A DNA stretch of 64,000 nucleotides from Phocaeicola faecicola. GTDB lineage: Bacteria; Bacteroidota; Bacteroidia; Bacteroidales; Bacteroidaceae. The stretch covers positions 1 to 64,000 of the forward strand of contig NZ_JABSOE010000013.1 in the NCBI RefSeq assembly GCF_013618865.1, written 5' to 3'. Numbering within the stretch: the stretch's first letter is position 1; each line of letters opens with the position of its first letter. The position numbers and the translations under genes are program-made. Below the pieces are notes generated by a model. That model saw only the letters and a list, made by a program, of their open reading frames with translations, ran no database searches and was not told the DNA's origin. Shown piece by piece: positions 1 through 11,000 of this stretch.

Positions 1-121
1 CGTTCCTCACTTCACTGTTCATTTTCTCATGTACCACTCCGCATAGCGAACTGATACCCTTGCGCATATCTGTCCTGCCAGGACACAGGAAGTAGCGCAT
101 CGTGTCGTTCAGGTTAAACAT
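1..121 (-). CDS. tnpB: IS66 family accessory protein TnpB (partial)
   Basis: Reading leftwards from the ATG at 121, the frame stays open to the window edge and begins MFNLNDTMRYFLCPGRTDMR. This is the recognisable start of IS66 Orf2 (TnpB), with its conserved PxxTDMRKG region. Its ATG overlaps the end of tnpA (ATGTTTAA), the usual translational coupling in IS66 elements. TnpB is needed for IS66 transposition, but its biochemical role is poorly defined. Only about 40 residues are in the window. Confidence 0.85.
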   Translation of the reverse strand, partial: MFNLNDTMRYFLCPGRTDMRKGISSLCGVVHEKMNSEVRN

Positions 122-437
122 GACCGTCTCGAAGACTTTGGGTAAATATTTCCTTCAGCAAATCTTCAGAACCGCTCCCGAAGTGGGCACGAAGTCCATT
201 GGGAAACAGCAGCGCAACACCATGCGGCAATTGTTCTTCTTGGGAAGACTCCGTAAATGCCTGTTTAAAACTGATAGGAGCCAACTCGTGTTTGATACTG
301 CTCCTGTCAACGGAACATTTTCTACGCCAGTAGTGATAGGTTGAATAACTTACACCTATCTGTTGAAGGTACGACTTCAACGGCAGCTCGCTTTGTTGCA
401 CCTGCAATTCTAATTCTTCAAATTCTTGTCTGTTCAT
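114..437 (-). CDS. tnpA: IS66 family TnpA, helix-turn-helix protein
   Basis: This 107-residue protein has the short helix-turn-helix of IS66 TnpA proteins near residues 20-40 (LKSYLQQIGVSYSTYHYWRR), which probably binds the element ends. The C-terminal part (VALLFPNGLRAHFGS) matches the conserved end of the family. It overlaps tnpB by 8 bases. A promoter-like TAGCTTTG lies just upstream on the minus strand. The length is normal for the family, so the gene looks intact. Confidence 0.85.
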   Translation of the reverse strand: MNRQEFEELELQVQQSELPLKSYLQQIGVSYSTYHYWRRKCSVDRSSIKHELAPISFKQAFTESSQEEQLPHGVALLFPNGLRAHFGSGSEDLLKEIFTQSLRDGHV

Positions 438-442
438 AATAA

Positions 443-490
443 TTGAGGTTTGATTGTATTCACTGCCGCAAAGCTACAACCAAACCTCAA
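443..490 (-). promoter_or_regulatory. Promoter and inverted repeat upstream of IS66 tnpA
   Basis: A 10-bp inverted repeat (TTGAGGTTTG at 443-452, CAAACCTCAA at 481-490) encloses a minus-strand TAGCTTTG at 469-476. That octamer fits the Bacteroides -7 consensus TAnnTTTG. Transcription would start about 25 bases before the tnpA ATG. The repeat could fold in the leader or bind TnpA. This is inferred from sequence only. Confidence 0.5.
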
Positions 491-723
491 AGTGTAAAAG
501 GTGCATTTCTTCGAATGAACTATACAGCCATATAGCTCTTTCATTTAATACTAATACTTCCCTGAAAGATGGGATATTTAAATGAAAAAGCCATAATACT
601 GCCGTAGATAAAGAGTGTATATGTATAATCAATCTTCTATACAAAATTCGTAATCAGATAAAAATATATCAGATTTTATATACTTTCGCTTTTTGAAGAG
701 TAGATTTAAAGGACTCTTAAAAG

Positions 724-760
724 AGGCGTATCATTACTCAATACAAAGCTTGATACGCCT
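724..760. terminator. Bidirectional rho-independent-type terminator
   Basis: A perfect 10-bp stem (AGGCGTATCA at 724-733, TGATACGCCT at 751-760) is followed by TTTTCTTTT on the plus strand and by CTTTTAAG on the minus strand. It lies about 100 bases beyond the stop codon of the WYL regulator, so it should end the leftward Druantia operon. The stretch between it and the IS66 promoter region (about 491-723) shows no gene. Confidence 0.7.
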
Positions 761-864
761 TTTCTTTTAGAATGTTCAATTTTAATATTTTGCACACTAT
801 CACGTTCCATATAATGTTGGTTAATATCTGCTCTGTTATATCTGTTTATTATAAAAGTATAATT

Positions 865-1893
865 TTATATGCAATCGCAATGCACAGAGCGATATTTGTT
901 GAGACATTTCTCAATTTTAGTCTTAATGCTCATTCTGTATTTATCTGGAGCTAGGACTTCAACATCAGGTCCAAAAGCTAGAATTAATTGGTCAAGTTCT
1001 CGTGTTGGTATTACTTTGATGGTAACTATGCACTTGTATTCATCAATAATTTCCTGTGAGGTGTGCAGTGGCTTTGAAACAATGTATTTAAATCGTTCTG
1101 AACTAAATTGCAAAATAATTGTTTCGGCTTCCTGTACTTCATAAGGCACCGATACCCCTACAATATCATCAAAGTAAGAGTTAAAATCCACAAGGTCATT
1201 TTTACAGAATGGTACATCACTTCTACTTATCCCTTCAATTCGGTCAAGGGCTCGGTTGACAATATAATCTCTCCCATTAATACGTCCGAATATGAACCAT
1301 CTGTTATTATATTGTTTCATATAATATGGATGAAGCACATTCGTTGAACTAATGCCTGCGTGTGTTGTGTAGCTTACTTCGAGGGGCTGGTGATTGATTG
1401 TTGCGTCTATGAGAGTTGAAAGGTATTCAAGCCCTTTTAAACATGAGTTACACTGAAATGAAATAAGATTTTCTCTATCCGATTTTACTCCAAAACGAAG
1501 TTCTAGATTGGAGATAACATCTTCAAGCCAAGCATTACCAGTAACTCCACGATATTTACTAAGCATTTCAATTATCGAGCGTAAAGAGTTAACCTCGGTA
1601 ACCGATAGACCATTCTGGTAGATTGAATAGTTTGGCTCAGAATATCTGTAGTAGCATTTCTTTCCTCCAAATGGTTTGGCATCAAGATAGATGTTATCGG
1701 GTAGCATCTTTCTTATGGCATTTAGGTCACCTCGTAACTGACGCAACTTGATGGTAGAGTCCGAACCTTCCAATTCATAAAGATGATTGTTGACTATTTC
1801 AAGGAGATCTTCGATAGTATATTTCTTATTCCAGTCACTGAAGCATCTGTCCAGCACTTGATAACGATACTGAGCGTTTCTATTTTCTGACAT
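865..1893 (-). CDS. WYL-domain transcriptional regulator of the Druantia operon
   Basis: This 342-residue protein has an N-terminal winged-helix region (about 1-80), a WYL domain in the middle (about 165-235, with the sheet NRWFIFGRINGRDYIVNRALDRI) and a C-terminal extension of WCX type. WYL proteins are usually repressors or ligand-responsive regulators and often sit beside phage-defence genes. It begins 2 bases after the stop of DruE and so is the last gene of the operon, an unusual place for a regulator. A palindromic operator lies over the operon promoter near 11.28 kb, and a close copy lies in the last codons of this gene. Autoregulation is inferred. Confidence 0.85.
   Translation of the reverse strand: MSENRNAQYRYQVLDRCFSDWNKKYTIEDLLEIVNNHLYELEGSDSTIKLRQLRGDLNAIRKMLPDNIYLDAKPFGGKKCYYRYSEPNYSIYQNGLSVTEVNSLRSIIEMLSKYRGVTGNAWLEDVISNLELRFGVKSDRENLISFQCNSCLKGLEYLSTLIDATINHQPLEVSYTTHAGISSTNVLHPYYMKQYNNRWFIFGRINGRDYIVNRALDRIEGISRSDVPFCKNDLVDFNSYFDDIVGVSVPYEVQEAETIILQFSSERFKYIVSKPLHTSQEIIDEYKCIVTIKVIPTRELDQLILAFGPDVEVLAPDKYRMSIKTKIEKCLNKYRSVHCDCI
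870..887. promoter_or_regulatory. Second copy of the operon operator sequence inside the WYL gene 3' end
   Basis: TGCAATCGCAATGCACAG at 870-887 matches TGCAATCACAATGCACAG at 11285-11302 in 17 of 18 positions and in the same orientation. It spans the last codons of the WYL gene. The left arm of the palindrome is weaker here (TATGCA instead of CTGTGCA). It may be a second regulator site, a coincidence of coding sequence, or the trace of a repeat flanking the module. Confidence 0.45.
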
Positions 1894-1895
1894 TG

Positions 1896-4800
1896 TTAGA
1901 GTTGCTTATATGAGATGGTGTAAAGTATTCCGTTTCCTATCTGCTGTTTATTGAACAGTTCGAGATCTATATTCCAATCTTCTCTGAAATCGCGGTCGGT
2001 GCATTCAGCGTTATCTCTTCCAAATGGTGCCCATCCTTTTGCTATACCTGCATCTGGACGTATACAGACCTCTGCATTATCCGCTTTAACCGTCAGACAC
2101 CGTTCATGCTCAACATAACCTGTATCTTGAATCTCCGGTTCTATTCCGGTCAGTTCAAATATAGCATCCTTCAGGAAATGATTTCTCTTCTTACCGTTGG
2201 CAAAATCTTTTATAGCATTTACTGCCACATCTGAGTCATTAATTGAGACGATATTTGTGACGATAACCTTAATTGATACCAAAACTAAGTCTGCTTCATT
2301 CTTCAGACTGGAAATCATTTTTGCCAAAAGCATACAGCCTAAGGGCGTTTTTAGGTATCTATCAGAATATTCAATAGAAACAGCCTTGCCTCGTAGGTTA
2401 GATATTATTCTATTCCAATTACCAGTTTCCGGAGCTTTCAGAGAATCAAAAAAACGACCCAACGAGCTGTGTTCTCTTATTCTATATTCGAACATAAAGG
2501 AAGAATCGTCCGATGAAAAGGCGCTCAACAGTTGCATTCTATTTATGTCGGCATAGGACAATGAATTTGGCTGTGTGGTTATGAATACATCTCCACTTCC
2601 CCAATTCTTAGAATAGGATGTATCAATATTTTTCCCAAAGTATGTTTTGACGATTCCGTCATTCATAATCACGACCATCAACGGAAATAATCCTGTCGGC
2701 AGTGTGTTTTCAAGACATTTAAAGTTGGTTTTAAATACCTCCGCAATTAAAGTTGCACTGTCAGCTGACGAGAGCGATTTTACATCTGGTACGCTTGGCA
2801 GTATAAAGGCAACGTCAACTCCTTCTAGAGATAGTTCTGTGAGAATTTTTTTAAATGGGAATGTTTCCGCATCCCATTGAGAAATGTTGTCGTCGACAAA
2901 TATTCTGATACCAGAGATGTCCTTGTTCCGTGTGAGCTGATAAAACTCGGTCGTGATGTCTGATGTCACAGCATGAGAATCAGGCATTAAATAAATAATT
3001 TCCTTTGGGGCAACACGGGCCTTGACTTCCTGTCTTAACCATTCTAGAGCCTTGGGCCGGTTAAGATAGTTCGTATACCATTGCGATCTGCGATCTATAA
3101 GGCACTTCGTGCAAGACCGTTCACAGTCGCATCTTTCAAGAGTCTCCAAAGCCATTTTTAGGACTTCATCTTTATATTCTCGGAAGAGTAATGAATAACC
3201 TGCACCACCGAGAGCAGTATCATATATGAAAATAGAATGATTTATGCCATCATAGCCGAATTCAATCTCTCCATCGTTGACTCCGAGCAGCTCCGTGAGT
3301 TTACGGCTAAGAATCACGCCGAGAGAATAGAGTGTCTCTGTGTCTTCTACCAGATTGTTGTCCTTGTCATAAAACTTGATCTCAACAAAGTCAGTCTGGT
3401 ATCTTCCGACCAACAACACATGACGTCTTACTGCAGCACCGTCATTTTCGCCACCAGGACAAGAGGTCGAAGCTAGAAGATGTTTATGGTGCGACAGCAT
3501 CCGCTCTGTGGAGTCTGGTGATTTTTCTGATTTCATTCTACCGCAATAAGGACAGAAAGCATATCCATACCCACTCGTTCCTTTATTATAAAAGAGAATC
3601 TCAGACCTTGGCGTTGAACAGCGGATAGACATTTTTGCAGAATTTGTCTTCAGAAGCCAGGCATCCATTTCAAGCAAAATAGGCTGAATGAAATTCATAC
3701 TGCCGAGAGAGTCCATTTTTCGTGTCGGGGTCGAATCCCATGCTACGGAGAATGCAGCAGGTTCAACGACCTCTGTAAAACGCTGATCTGTCGATAGTGA
3801 GATGTCCTTTATGCCATGCATAGTTCCATGCCGACCGCACTTGGGACAATCCGTCTTAGCACTTCCATAGATAATAGTTGTATAACCACAATGAGTGCAA
3901 TTTTGTATGATATACCTTGAAGTGCTGTCATCGTATTTTGTCTTCAGACGAATACCATTGGGCTCATAGACCCATTCGTTTTTCACTACTGGATTACCGG
4001 GAGCATAAGAGGAGATGGCCTGACTTATATGCAATGTCGGTGAGTTACCGTCAACCTTTTCCTTACCACCTAGCAGACACTCAACTAGTCCTAAGGGTAA
4101 ACCTGCACTTGGCAGAAAAGAATTTTCAGCAAGATATGACAACATCGAGGTCTTTAAAAGATTTTCCTCTTGTTTCTCTATAGCTTTGATAGCATTGGTC
4201 GTTCCTGATTCATTCTTCAGAGATTCAATCGCCTTTGCAAGAGCTCCTTTATGAGCATCAAAGACATTGTAAACAGCAACTATGTCTTTCTTGACTACTT
4301 GTGCGGCATCCGCCAATGTTATCTGAGCAAGACTTGTTCCCTTGATTAATTTTGAATATGGTTCTTGAAGACGTTCAACCTTTCCGCTGATTACACTATC
4401 AATATAATTTAGAAACTTATCAAAGAAAGACATCCCTTCTGCCGTGACAAAAAAGTCCCTAAGAGTTGCCGTAACCCTGATTCCCCCTTGATCTGCTACA
4501 AAGGATGCGAATACCATCGCATTAACATGACGTTGAATCAACTGACGGCTTTCCAATTTTAACAACGGAGTTTCTGTTACATGTGTAATCGGATAATCTG
4601 GATTGTTCCATGTATGAGTTCCAATAGGATTGGGAGCACAAACAGTTAAAGCCAAGGCTTTAGTTTCATTTCTTCGTCCTGCACGTCCCGTACGCTGAAG
4701 GTAGTTTGATGATTTTGGCGGCACATTATTCATGACGACTTCTGTAATACCGCCAATATCAACCCCCATCTCCATTGTTGTTGAGCAAGAAAGAATATTG

Positions 4801-7800
4801 ATTTTCCCCTCATTAAACTCTCTTTCGTATCGGTCAAGATCTTCTGACGATTGCTGAGCAGAATGTTCAGCTGATATAAAAATCGGTTTTGAAGCAAATA
4901 CTCTGGAGTTCATAACCCCGAACACACCAGCAGCCTTTTGTTCAAAGAAGTTCTTCTCAATCCATTCCATGACATTCTTTTCTGTCTGATCCGCAGACTT
5001 GAATGGGAAAAGCGGATTTACAAACTCCGTCTTGATTTTGAATCTATCGAAATTTTCACGACCGATGTAACCGTTCATTCTTGGGCTATAGCCACAGAAC
5101 GGTGCATCTATAATAACATTGTCAACAGGACAGAGATAACCTTTTTCGATAAGTTGCAGCTTAACTTTATCCCCCATGAGATCGAGCATATATCCTTGAT
5201 TTTCTACATCTGTTGCTTCAAGAACATTTTGTCTCAGAAAATCCCATGCGGCATCAAGCATTGAGTTGATGTCAGCAATCTTTATCTGATTGATTTGAGA
5301 AATATCATCATAACCTAGAACTGCACATAGAAGAAGAACGAGTCTATTCTGATTCTCATTAATCCCTTTTGAACTTACATTGACTTTAAACCATTTCGAT
5401 ACAGGGCTCCCATTCTTCCTCAGTTCTGAATTTGAAGGATATATAGGAGAACAGTACTTATTTTGTGTAAGGTAATCTTTATAAGCTCCAGAAAGCATAT
5501 AATGACGACCTCCACGAATGACATAATCCATACAAATCTTGAGAAAATTCTGCCAGTCGGTGTCTGTACATCTTTTCTGAATGAGTGCTGGGCATTTCGC
5601 ATTTTTAAGTGCTGGATAGACAAGACGTACGAATCCCATCGTTTCCAATGAGTTCGCCCGTTTAGGAATCCATCCGAATTGGTCGACAAGAAGTGCTTTC
5701 AGATAGTCCGTTGCATTCTTGAAATTTTTTCTGCCACGTGCTTTATCAACATGTTCATACAACTTCTTGAAATTTGAGTCATTTTCAAGAGACTGGCTTA
5801 TTTGCCCCCATGACACCTCCTCTGGATTGGGGATTACTGGTGTGCCATTCTTTTTTTCTTCAAGTCGTTTAAATTTTTCAAAAAGTAAGGTCGGAAGATG
5901 TTCCCGAATACTCAGATATGCATTGTATTCTGCTTCCTCATCAGGAGTCAGACCACCAGGTTTCACATCATTCAAACGCATGTCGGCAAGTTTATGAAAA
6001 ATGGAAGCTCGAATCCATGAACGTTCTACATCCTGATTAAGTCCCATCGCAGAACGTGCAGACCCTTGACGGCTATCGGTAAATGTTATATACTTTCGGC
6101 CTTCATATACAACGTCTGCGTCATTACTGTCAATGGGTTCAGCATTATCAAGAAGCAATGTTGCTAAAGTACGTCCAATTTGAGTAGCACTTATTCTGAG
6201 ATAATCAAGGTTTTTAAACTCGCTGAGATTATTGCCACAATGAGGACAAAGAACGTGATTATCTCCTGAGTGTCGAAGAGATTGATATATTACAGGAATA
6301 CTTTCTTCACTTTTTAAAGAAGTAAAACACTTGTTGCTTCTATTGTCTTCAGGGACTAGTTCTATTTTACCATTCCGATGATTGAAGATGTGATATGTTC
6401 TATTCGCATTTTTCCTTAGACATGCTTTCTTCGGAATGGCGAAAAAGAAGCGAGAAAAGCCATCCGCCTCATTTTGCTCAACATCTTCTATATTTCCCAT
6501 ATCTTCCAAATCAATGAGATCTTCCTTTTGCTCATAGAAAAGACTCTTGTCAAGATCAATTACATTGGTGTGCATCCTAAATCCCTTAGTTGTGCTTGTT
6601 TCACCCACTATAATGGGAGAGCCGCAAGACGAACATGTAGCAAGTTCCAGCATCTTTGATTTACAAACTGGACAATTCATATTTTGATATGTTGTCAGAC
6701 TTCCTATCGACAATCTATATTCCTTATGACGCTGACAATCGGGATTGGTGCAAACATACACTCCACTTATCGATCTAACAAATAAATGAGCACGTGTTGG
6801 CAATAAAGCTCCAAGGCCGCCTCCTTTGTTTATACCTTTCACTTTTTCCCCGAGAGCATCTATTATTTCCAATGAGGTATCCACATTTTTCCCAATTCCT
6901 TTATCAAGCATACGACCAATTTCCTTTGCTTTCAATACCGGCGAAGAGTTAAGCTTTTTTCTCAACTTCTCAATATCAGAATAACTCAATTCGATACTAA
7001 ACTTTTTGTTTATTTTGGACAATTGATCTTCTGCAATTCCCTTGTTTAGTTCTGGAATAATGCGCTTGCCACTAATTATTTTTATATCTTCAAATGGTTT
7101 TCCAGTGAGTTGAGACACAAAAGTTTTTAGCTTTATCGTCGTTTTGGGGTCACTTTCATCCCCGATAGTCGCTGATGTTACAGCAAAATTCACTTGATCA
7201 ATAGTTACGCCAAAAGCATCTAGTACACGACGGATTTGCAATGATAATTCAGCGGCTGAAGAGCCAGTATAAGTATGTGCTTCATCTAAAAGAATCCATT
7301 TGAGCTTCCCTTTGGATTTTTCCAAGATTTCACGGTCTTCTGCTCGTACCAACATATAGTTGAGCATAGTTGGATTAGTAAAGAGAATCTGAGGCGGAGT
7401 TTTCCTTATTTGAGGCCTTGTTACGAGCTGTGGATAATGAGATGCAGTATATCTGTCAGACCGATTTTCTTTGTCGGTCTCTCCATTATATATCGCATAG
7501 GTAACCTTTTCGGGAAGAGCTTTGCACCAAGCATGAATACGTTTCTGTTGGCTTTTCATCAGTGCATTCAAAGGATAAAGGAATATGGCCTGAACACAAT
7601 TTTTTTCATTGGTTTTAGCCAAATCTTGCAACACTGGTATCATAAAACACTCTGTTTTACCTGATCCTGTTCCGGTAGTCACGACAATGGTTTGTGGTCG
7701 AGAAGAAAGCATAGTTCTCCAGCTTTCTGTTTGATGCTTATAAGGATGCCTGTCTAATGGAAATCTCAAATCCTTGTCAACTTCTTCGCTACTCAGTGCA

Positions 7801-8039
7801 TTAACAAATGAAGGAGTTAACAATCTGAGTTTAGAAGAATGTTCCTCAAAACTGTCGGCACTCTCCTCCCAAGGGAATATTGATTGGAATACAGGTTCTG
7901 CAAAAAGAGGCTCATCCTTAGTCAAAATCCTCTTGATATATTCTTGTTCTTGGGCTTGACCCTTGAACCAAAGAGAGGCAAGAGAATCTATTAATAATTC
8001 CTTGGCCTTATTGTAGAATGAAAAATAATTCATATTCAT
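1896..8039 (-). CDS. druE: Druantia type III helicase DruE (DEAH-box, DUF1998)
   Basis: This 2047-residue superfamily 2 helicase has a Walker A TGTGSGKT at residues 122-129, DEAH at 252-255, SAT at about 289 and motif VI QRTGRAGRR near 1115. It carries several CxxC zinc-binding pairs (CPVCKSK, CPHCGNN, CTHCGYT, CPKCGRH, CPYCGRM). A cysteine-rich C-terminal region (CDCERSCTKC, about 1635) is typical of DUF1998. The size, domain order and pairing with a gene of about 1065 residues fit DruE of Druantia type III, an anti-phage system of DruH plus DruE. Its start overlaps the stop of the upstream gene by 4 bases, so the two are coupled. The mechanism of Druantia is not established. The DUF1998 helicase call is very secure, the Druantia label less so. 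Confidence 0.82.
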   Translation of the reverse strand: MNMNYFSFYNKAKELLIDSLASLWFKGQAQEQEYIKRILTKDEPLFAEPVFQSIFPWEESADSFEEHSSKLRLLTPSFVNALSSEEVDKDLRFPLDRHPYKHQTESWRTMLSSRPQTIVVTTGTGSGKTECFMIPVLQDLAKTNEKNCVQAIFLYPLNALMKSQQKRIHAWCKALPEKVTYAIYNGETDKENRSDRYTASHYPQLVTRPQIRKTPPQILFTNPTMLNYMLVRAEDREILEKSKGKLKWILLDEAHTYTGSSAAELSLQIRRVLDAFGVTIDQVNFAVTSATIGDESDPKTTIKLKTFVSQLTGKPFEDIKIISGKRIIPELNKGIAEDQLSKINKKFSIELSYSDIEKLRKKLNSSPVLKAKEIGRMLDKGIGKNVDTSLEIIDALGEKVKGINKGGGLGALLPTRAHLFVRSISGVYVCTNPDCQRHKEYRLSIGSLTTYQNMNCPVCKSKMLELATCSSCGSPIIVGETSTTKGFRMHTNVIDLDKSLFYEQKEDLIDLEDMGNIEDVEQNEADGFSRFFFAIPKKACLRKNANRTYHIFNHRNGKIELVPEDNRSNKCFTSLKSEESIPVIYQSLRHSGDNHVLCPHCGNNLSEFKNLDYLRISATQIGRTLATLLLDNAEPIDSNDADVVYEGRKYITFTDSRQGSARSAMGLNQDVERSWIRASIFHKLADMRLNDVKPGGLTPDEEAEYNAYLSIREHLPTLLFEKFKRLEEKKNGTPVIPNPEEVSWGQISQSLENDSNFKKLYEHVDKARGRKNFKNATDYLKALLVDQFGWIPKRANSLETMGFVRLVYPALKNAKCPALIQKRCTDTDWQNFLKICMDYVIRGGRHYMLSGAYKDYLTQNKYCSPIYPSNSELRKNGSPVSKWFKVNVSSKGINENQNRLVLLLCAVLGYDDISQINQIKIADINSMLDAAWDFLRQNVLEATDVENQGYMLDLMGDKVKLQLIEKGYLCPVDNVIIDAPFCGYSPRMNGYIGRENFDRFKIKTEFVNPLFPFKSADQTEKNVMEWIEKNFFEQKAAGVFGVMNSRVFASKPIFISAEHSAQQSSEDLDRYEREFNEGKINILSCSTTMEMGVDIGGITEVVMNNVPPKSSNYLQRTGRAGRRNETKALALTVCAPNPIGTHTWNNPDYPITHVTETPLLKLESRQLIQRHVNAMVFASFVADQGGIRVTATLRDFFVTAEGMSFFDKFLNYIDSVISGKVERLQEPYSKLIKGTSLAQITLADAAQVVKKDIVAVYNVFDAHKGALAKAIESLKNESGTTNAIKAIEKQEENLLKTSMLSYLAENSFLPSAGLPLGLVECLLGGKEKVDGNSPTLHISQAISSYAPGNPVVKNEWVYEPNGIRLKTKYDDSTSRYIIQNCTHCGYTTIIYGSAKTDCPKCGRHGTMHGIKDISLSTDQRFTEVVEPAAFSVAWDSTPTRKMDSLGSMNFIQPILLEMDAWLLKTNSAKMSIRCSTPRSEILFYNKGTSGYGYAFCPYCGRMKSEKSPDSTERMLSHHKHLLASTSCPGGENDGAAVRRHVLLVGRYQTDFVEIKFYDKDNNLVEDTETLYSLGVILSRKLTELLGVNDGEIEFGYDGINHSIFIYDTALGGAGYSLLFREYKDEVLKMALETLERCDCERSCTKCLIDRRSQWYTNYLNRPKALEWLRQEVKARVAPKEIIYLMPDSHAVTSDITTEFYQLTRNKDISGIRIFVDDNISQWDAETFPFKKILTELSLEGVDVAFILPSVPDVKSLSSADSATLIAEVFKTNFKCLENTLPTGLFPLMVVIMNDGIVKTYFGKNIDTSYSKNWGSGDVFITTQPNSLSYADINRMQLLSAFSSDDSSFMFEYRIREHSSLGRFFDSLKAPETGNWNRIISNLRGKAVSIEYSDRYLKTPLGCMLLAKMISSLKNEADLVLVSIKVIVTNIVSINDSDVAVNAIKDFANGKKRNHFLKDAIFELTGIEPEIQDTGYVEHERCLTVKADNAEVCIRPDAGIAKGWAPFGRDNAECTDRDFREDWNIDLELFNKQQIGNGILYTISYKQL

Positions 8040-11000
8040 TTGTTTACAATTTGTTTTACTGTCCCAATGAATATCTCACTGTAGGTTTCTTTAAAGTATT
8101 TTCGGTAAAAATTAATGATACGAGCATAGTCTCGACTTTCCAATAAAAAAAGATTTGTGCGATTTTTTACTTGTGCGAAGTTTTCCGCAGCACACATTGC
8201 GGACTCAATCATTACACGATAGGACTTGTGCATCTCTTGATCTACATAATATTTATTTTGAAGTACAAATCGGGTTAGAGGTAGGTCTATATTGTTATCT
8301 GTACACCCATGTATTTTTGATTTAAATTGATTTATGTCCGCTCTTGAGAAAATCCTGGCATTTCCGATATTCCCTCCCGCAACATATTGGGTAAGTTCAG
8401 ACGCAACTTCTGCAGATAGTGTAGCGTTGAAAAGTGCATTTATCAGTTCTGTAATCTCACCTAATTTTGTATTCATTATATTAATGAGTGTTGGAGGAAG
8501 CGAACGTATGAAACTCTCAATACATTCTCCCCACACAGTGTGCGGAATCCAATGTACTGCAATGTTTAATTCATCTTCAAAACGGTCAATTTCTTGAATG
8601 AGAACATCGGAAGCGCCATTAATCCAACAAGCTAATATTAAGTTAACCAATAATTTAGGTTCACAACCAATAGCTTTGAAAGCATTATATGTGGTAAATG
8701 GAAGATTAAATTCTGAAATAATACGGAATGCTTTTACTGTCTTTGCCCAATACTCGCCGGCAAAAACATCATCCTTGCAAAGCCTTTCACTCCAAAGTAT
8801 TGTGTTAGCAGCAGACATCTCTCCACGTACTTCCGAACTGTAATCTTCTTGTTCAAAATTGTAATACTTAGGAACAAGCCTGCGCGAACTTTCGGGACCA
8901 GAGAAAAGAATTGCTTCCGAATTCAAAAGCTCATCAGGAATTGTAAACAAGTTCATTTGTCGATTATACGGCTCAAGCTTTATCTGCACTAATTCAGCTG
9001 GTTTTATATTTTCTGAAACCGGCAATGCATATACATCACCGTCATATATGAAATCGGAAGTGTCTTCGCTGGTATAATCTGTGATTCGAATTTTATCTGA
9101 ACTCAACTCACTATCAAGAACAAATTTTCTTATATAGATGCGTTTGTCACATATTTTTAGTTCTATGGAACTACTACGGTCAAAAGTATTTGCACCATAT
9201 AATTGAAACATTCTTGCAAACAAATCACGATAATCGGATAATGGAACTATACCTTCAATTACTGGACTCTTAAGATGCTTGATTGTATTGTCATCCTTTA
9301 TTTTATCAGATTTGTAAGTTACATCTATCATACCAGACTGTCCATGACTGATTATATTAAAATATCTCAGGTTATCATAAGATATGATTTTTCCCGATGG
9401 CACAATTTTCCCTTCCAAATCAGATATTACTATACCCTCAAACGGTGCTACAACAGATACTTTCAAAGGAGGATTATTCTCGGCAATTATTTTCAAATTA
9501 CACGTAGGAGAATATTTAGAAGCACAGGCATCTCTGGAAATCCTCCAGGTATTTTTATCCGTCATTTCAACAGATAAGTTTTCGCATTCATCAACTTTTG
9601 CAGAGATAACATGGCGAGAATATAGGTGTAGCTCTGTGGAAAACATTGTTTCGTTGCGAGAGACAAATGTCATATCGTCTATGAAATAAAATGTTTCCAT
9701 CACGTATTTATTGTCAGGAAATTCAACCTTGATATCAACAAGCCCAAATGGCAAAAGGCATGAATTGGACAAATTCCGCCACTCAGCCTTACTATTATGA
9801 ACACGATATTTAGGCTTGATATTCCCGACTCTAGTGCCAGTTTGGTCAAAAACGCTTATTACTGGAATGCGAGTCAATAACTTAAAATTGGATTGCTCTA
9901 CCCATTGTATATATGTACCTCTGAATTCAGCGCTATAAGGCGTGAACTCATTGGTTATGGTTATATCCTCATTCGACATGCAATTGTGTAAATCTACTTT
10001 ATCAGTAAACTTAATCGCCGAATAAAGTTCTCCATTTAGTAATAGATTGTGACTACCATCACACTTCCAATTAGTAGAGAAAACAGCTATATTATTTTCA
10101 GCATTCGCTGTCGATTTCAAAGAATATACATTATCATCAAGCATTTGGAAAACCTGAGGGCATTCAAAATTCGGAGGATAACTACCACATAAAGTTGGAA
10201 ACAATCTGTCATCGTTGTCACACCTGATCTTAACTTCAACTACAGGTTCTCCACTCCACTTTATATCATTTGCTACGCCAACAGTTATACGAGAATATAT
10301 CGCACCGATAACCTCTCCTTTGTCATCTTTAACTAGGGATTTTCTTACATATTTTCCAACAAGTATACCAGAGACAAACACATCGAAGGTGTAGCACGAT
10401 TGATAGTTTAGACCTTCAATAGATTTTGATGAAATCTCTTTTACTATATTTAAATTGACAAAAAGATTTGCAGTTTTACTTGAGGTCAAACGAAGTTTCC
10501 AACTTAGAGAAAGTGGTTTGGTTCTATGTTCACTCTTAACTCGCCGGTATTCTCTTTTTAAGGATTTAGTCAGTTCCGACAAAGAGGAATCCGTATCATC
10601 ATATGGTAGCCAGCGGTCTTCTTCGGATATGATTGCATGAGCAATCTGTAATGAAACATCGTAAATATTGTCATTTTTGAACGCTTTCCCAAGATAAGCT
10701 ATACAATTAAAATTCTTGATTAAATCTATATTATTATCATCCCAATCAATATTTATTGAAGACAATTCTTCAACCAATCCAATGAGAAAACGTGAAAACC
10801 CGCTAAGATTAGTTCCGTTCTTTATGTAATTTACAGGAAGACCTCCTTGATTTAGTAAAGTTCTAAAATATTCATTCCCCTTGAGAGAGTGAATAAATGC
10901 AAATCCATGACTTTTAAGCCCATGACGTGCAGCTTTATATAGTTGCTCCCAACAATAATGAGGCAGTCCTAATCCGACTGCAACATCTTCTCTGGAAGGA

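Larger units (their letters stand above)
1..490 (-). mobile_element. IS66-family insertion sequence (partial, 5' side)
   Basis: The stretch holds the first two genes of an IS66-type element read leftwards: a helix-turn-helix TnpA protein and the start of TnpB. The large DDE transposase gene (TnpC) would lie beyond the left window edge. I could not fix the terminal inverted repeat. It should lie to the right of the tnpA promoter, somewhere between about 490 and 560. The element is presumably an insertion into the element that carries the Druantia genes. Confidence 0.7.
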
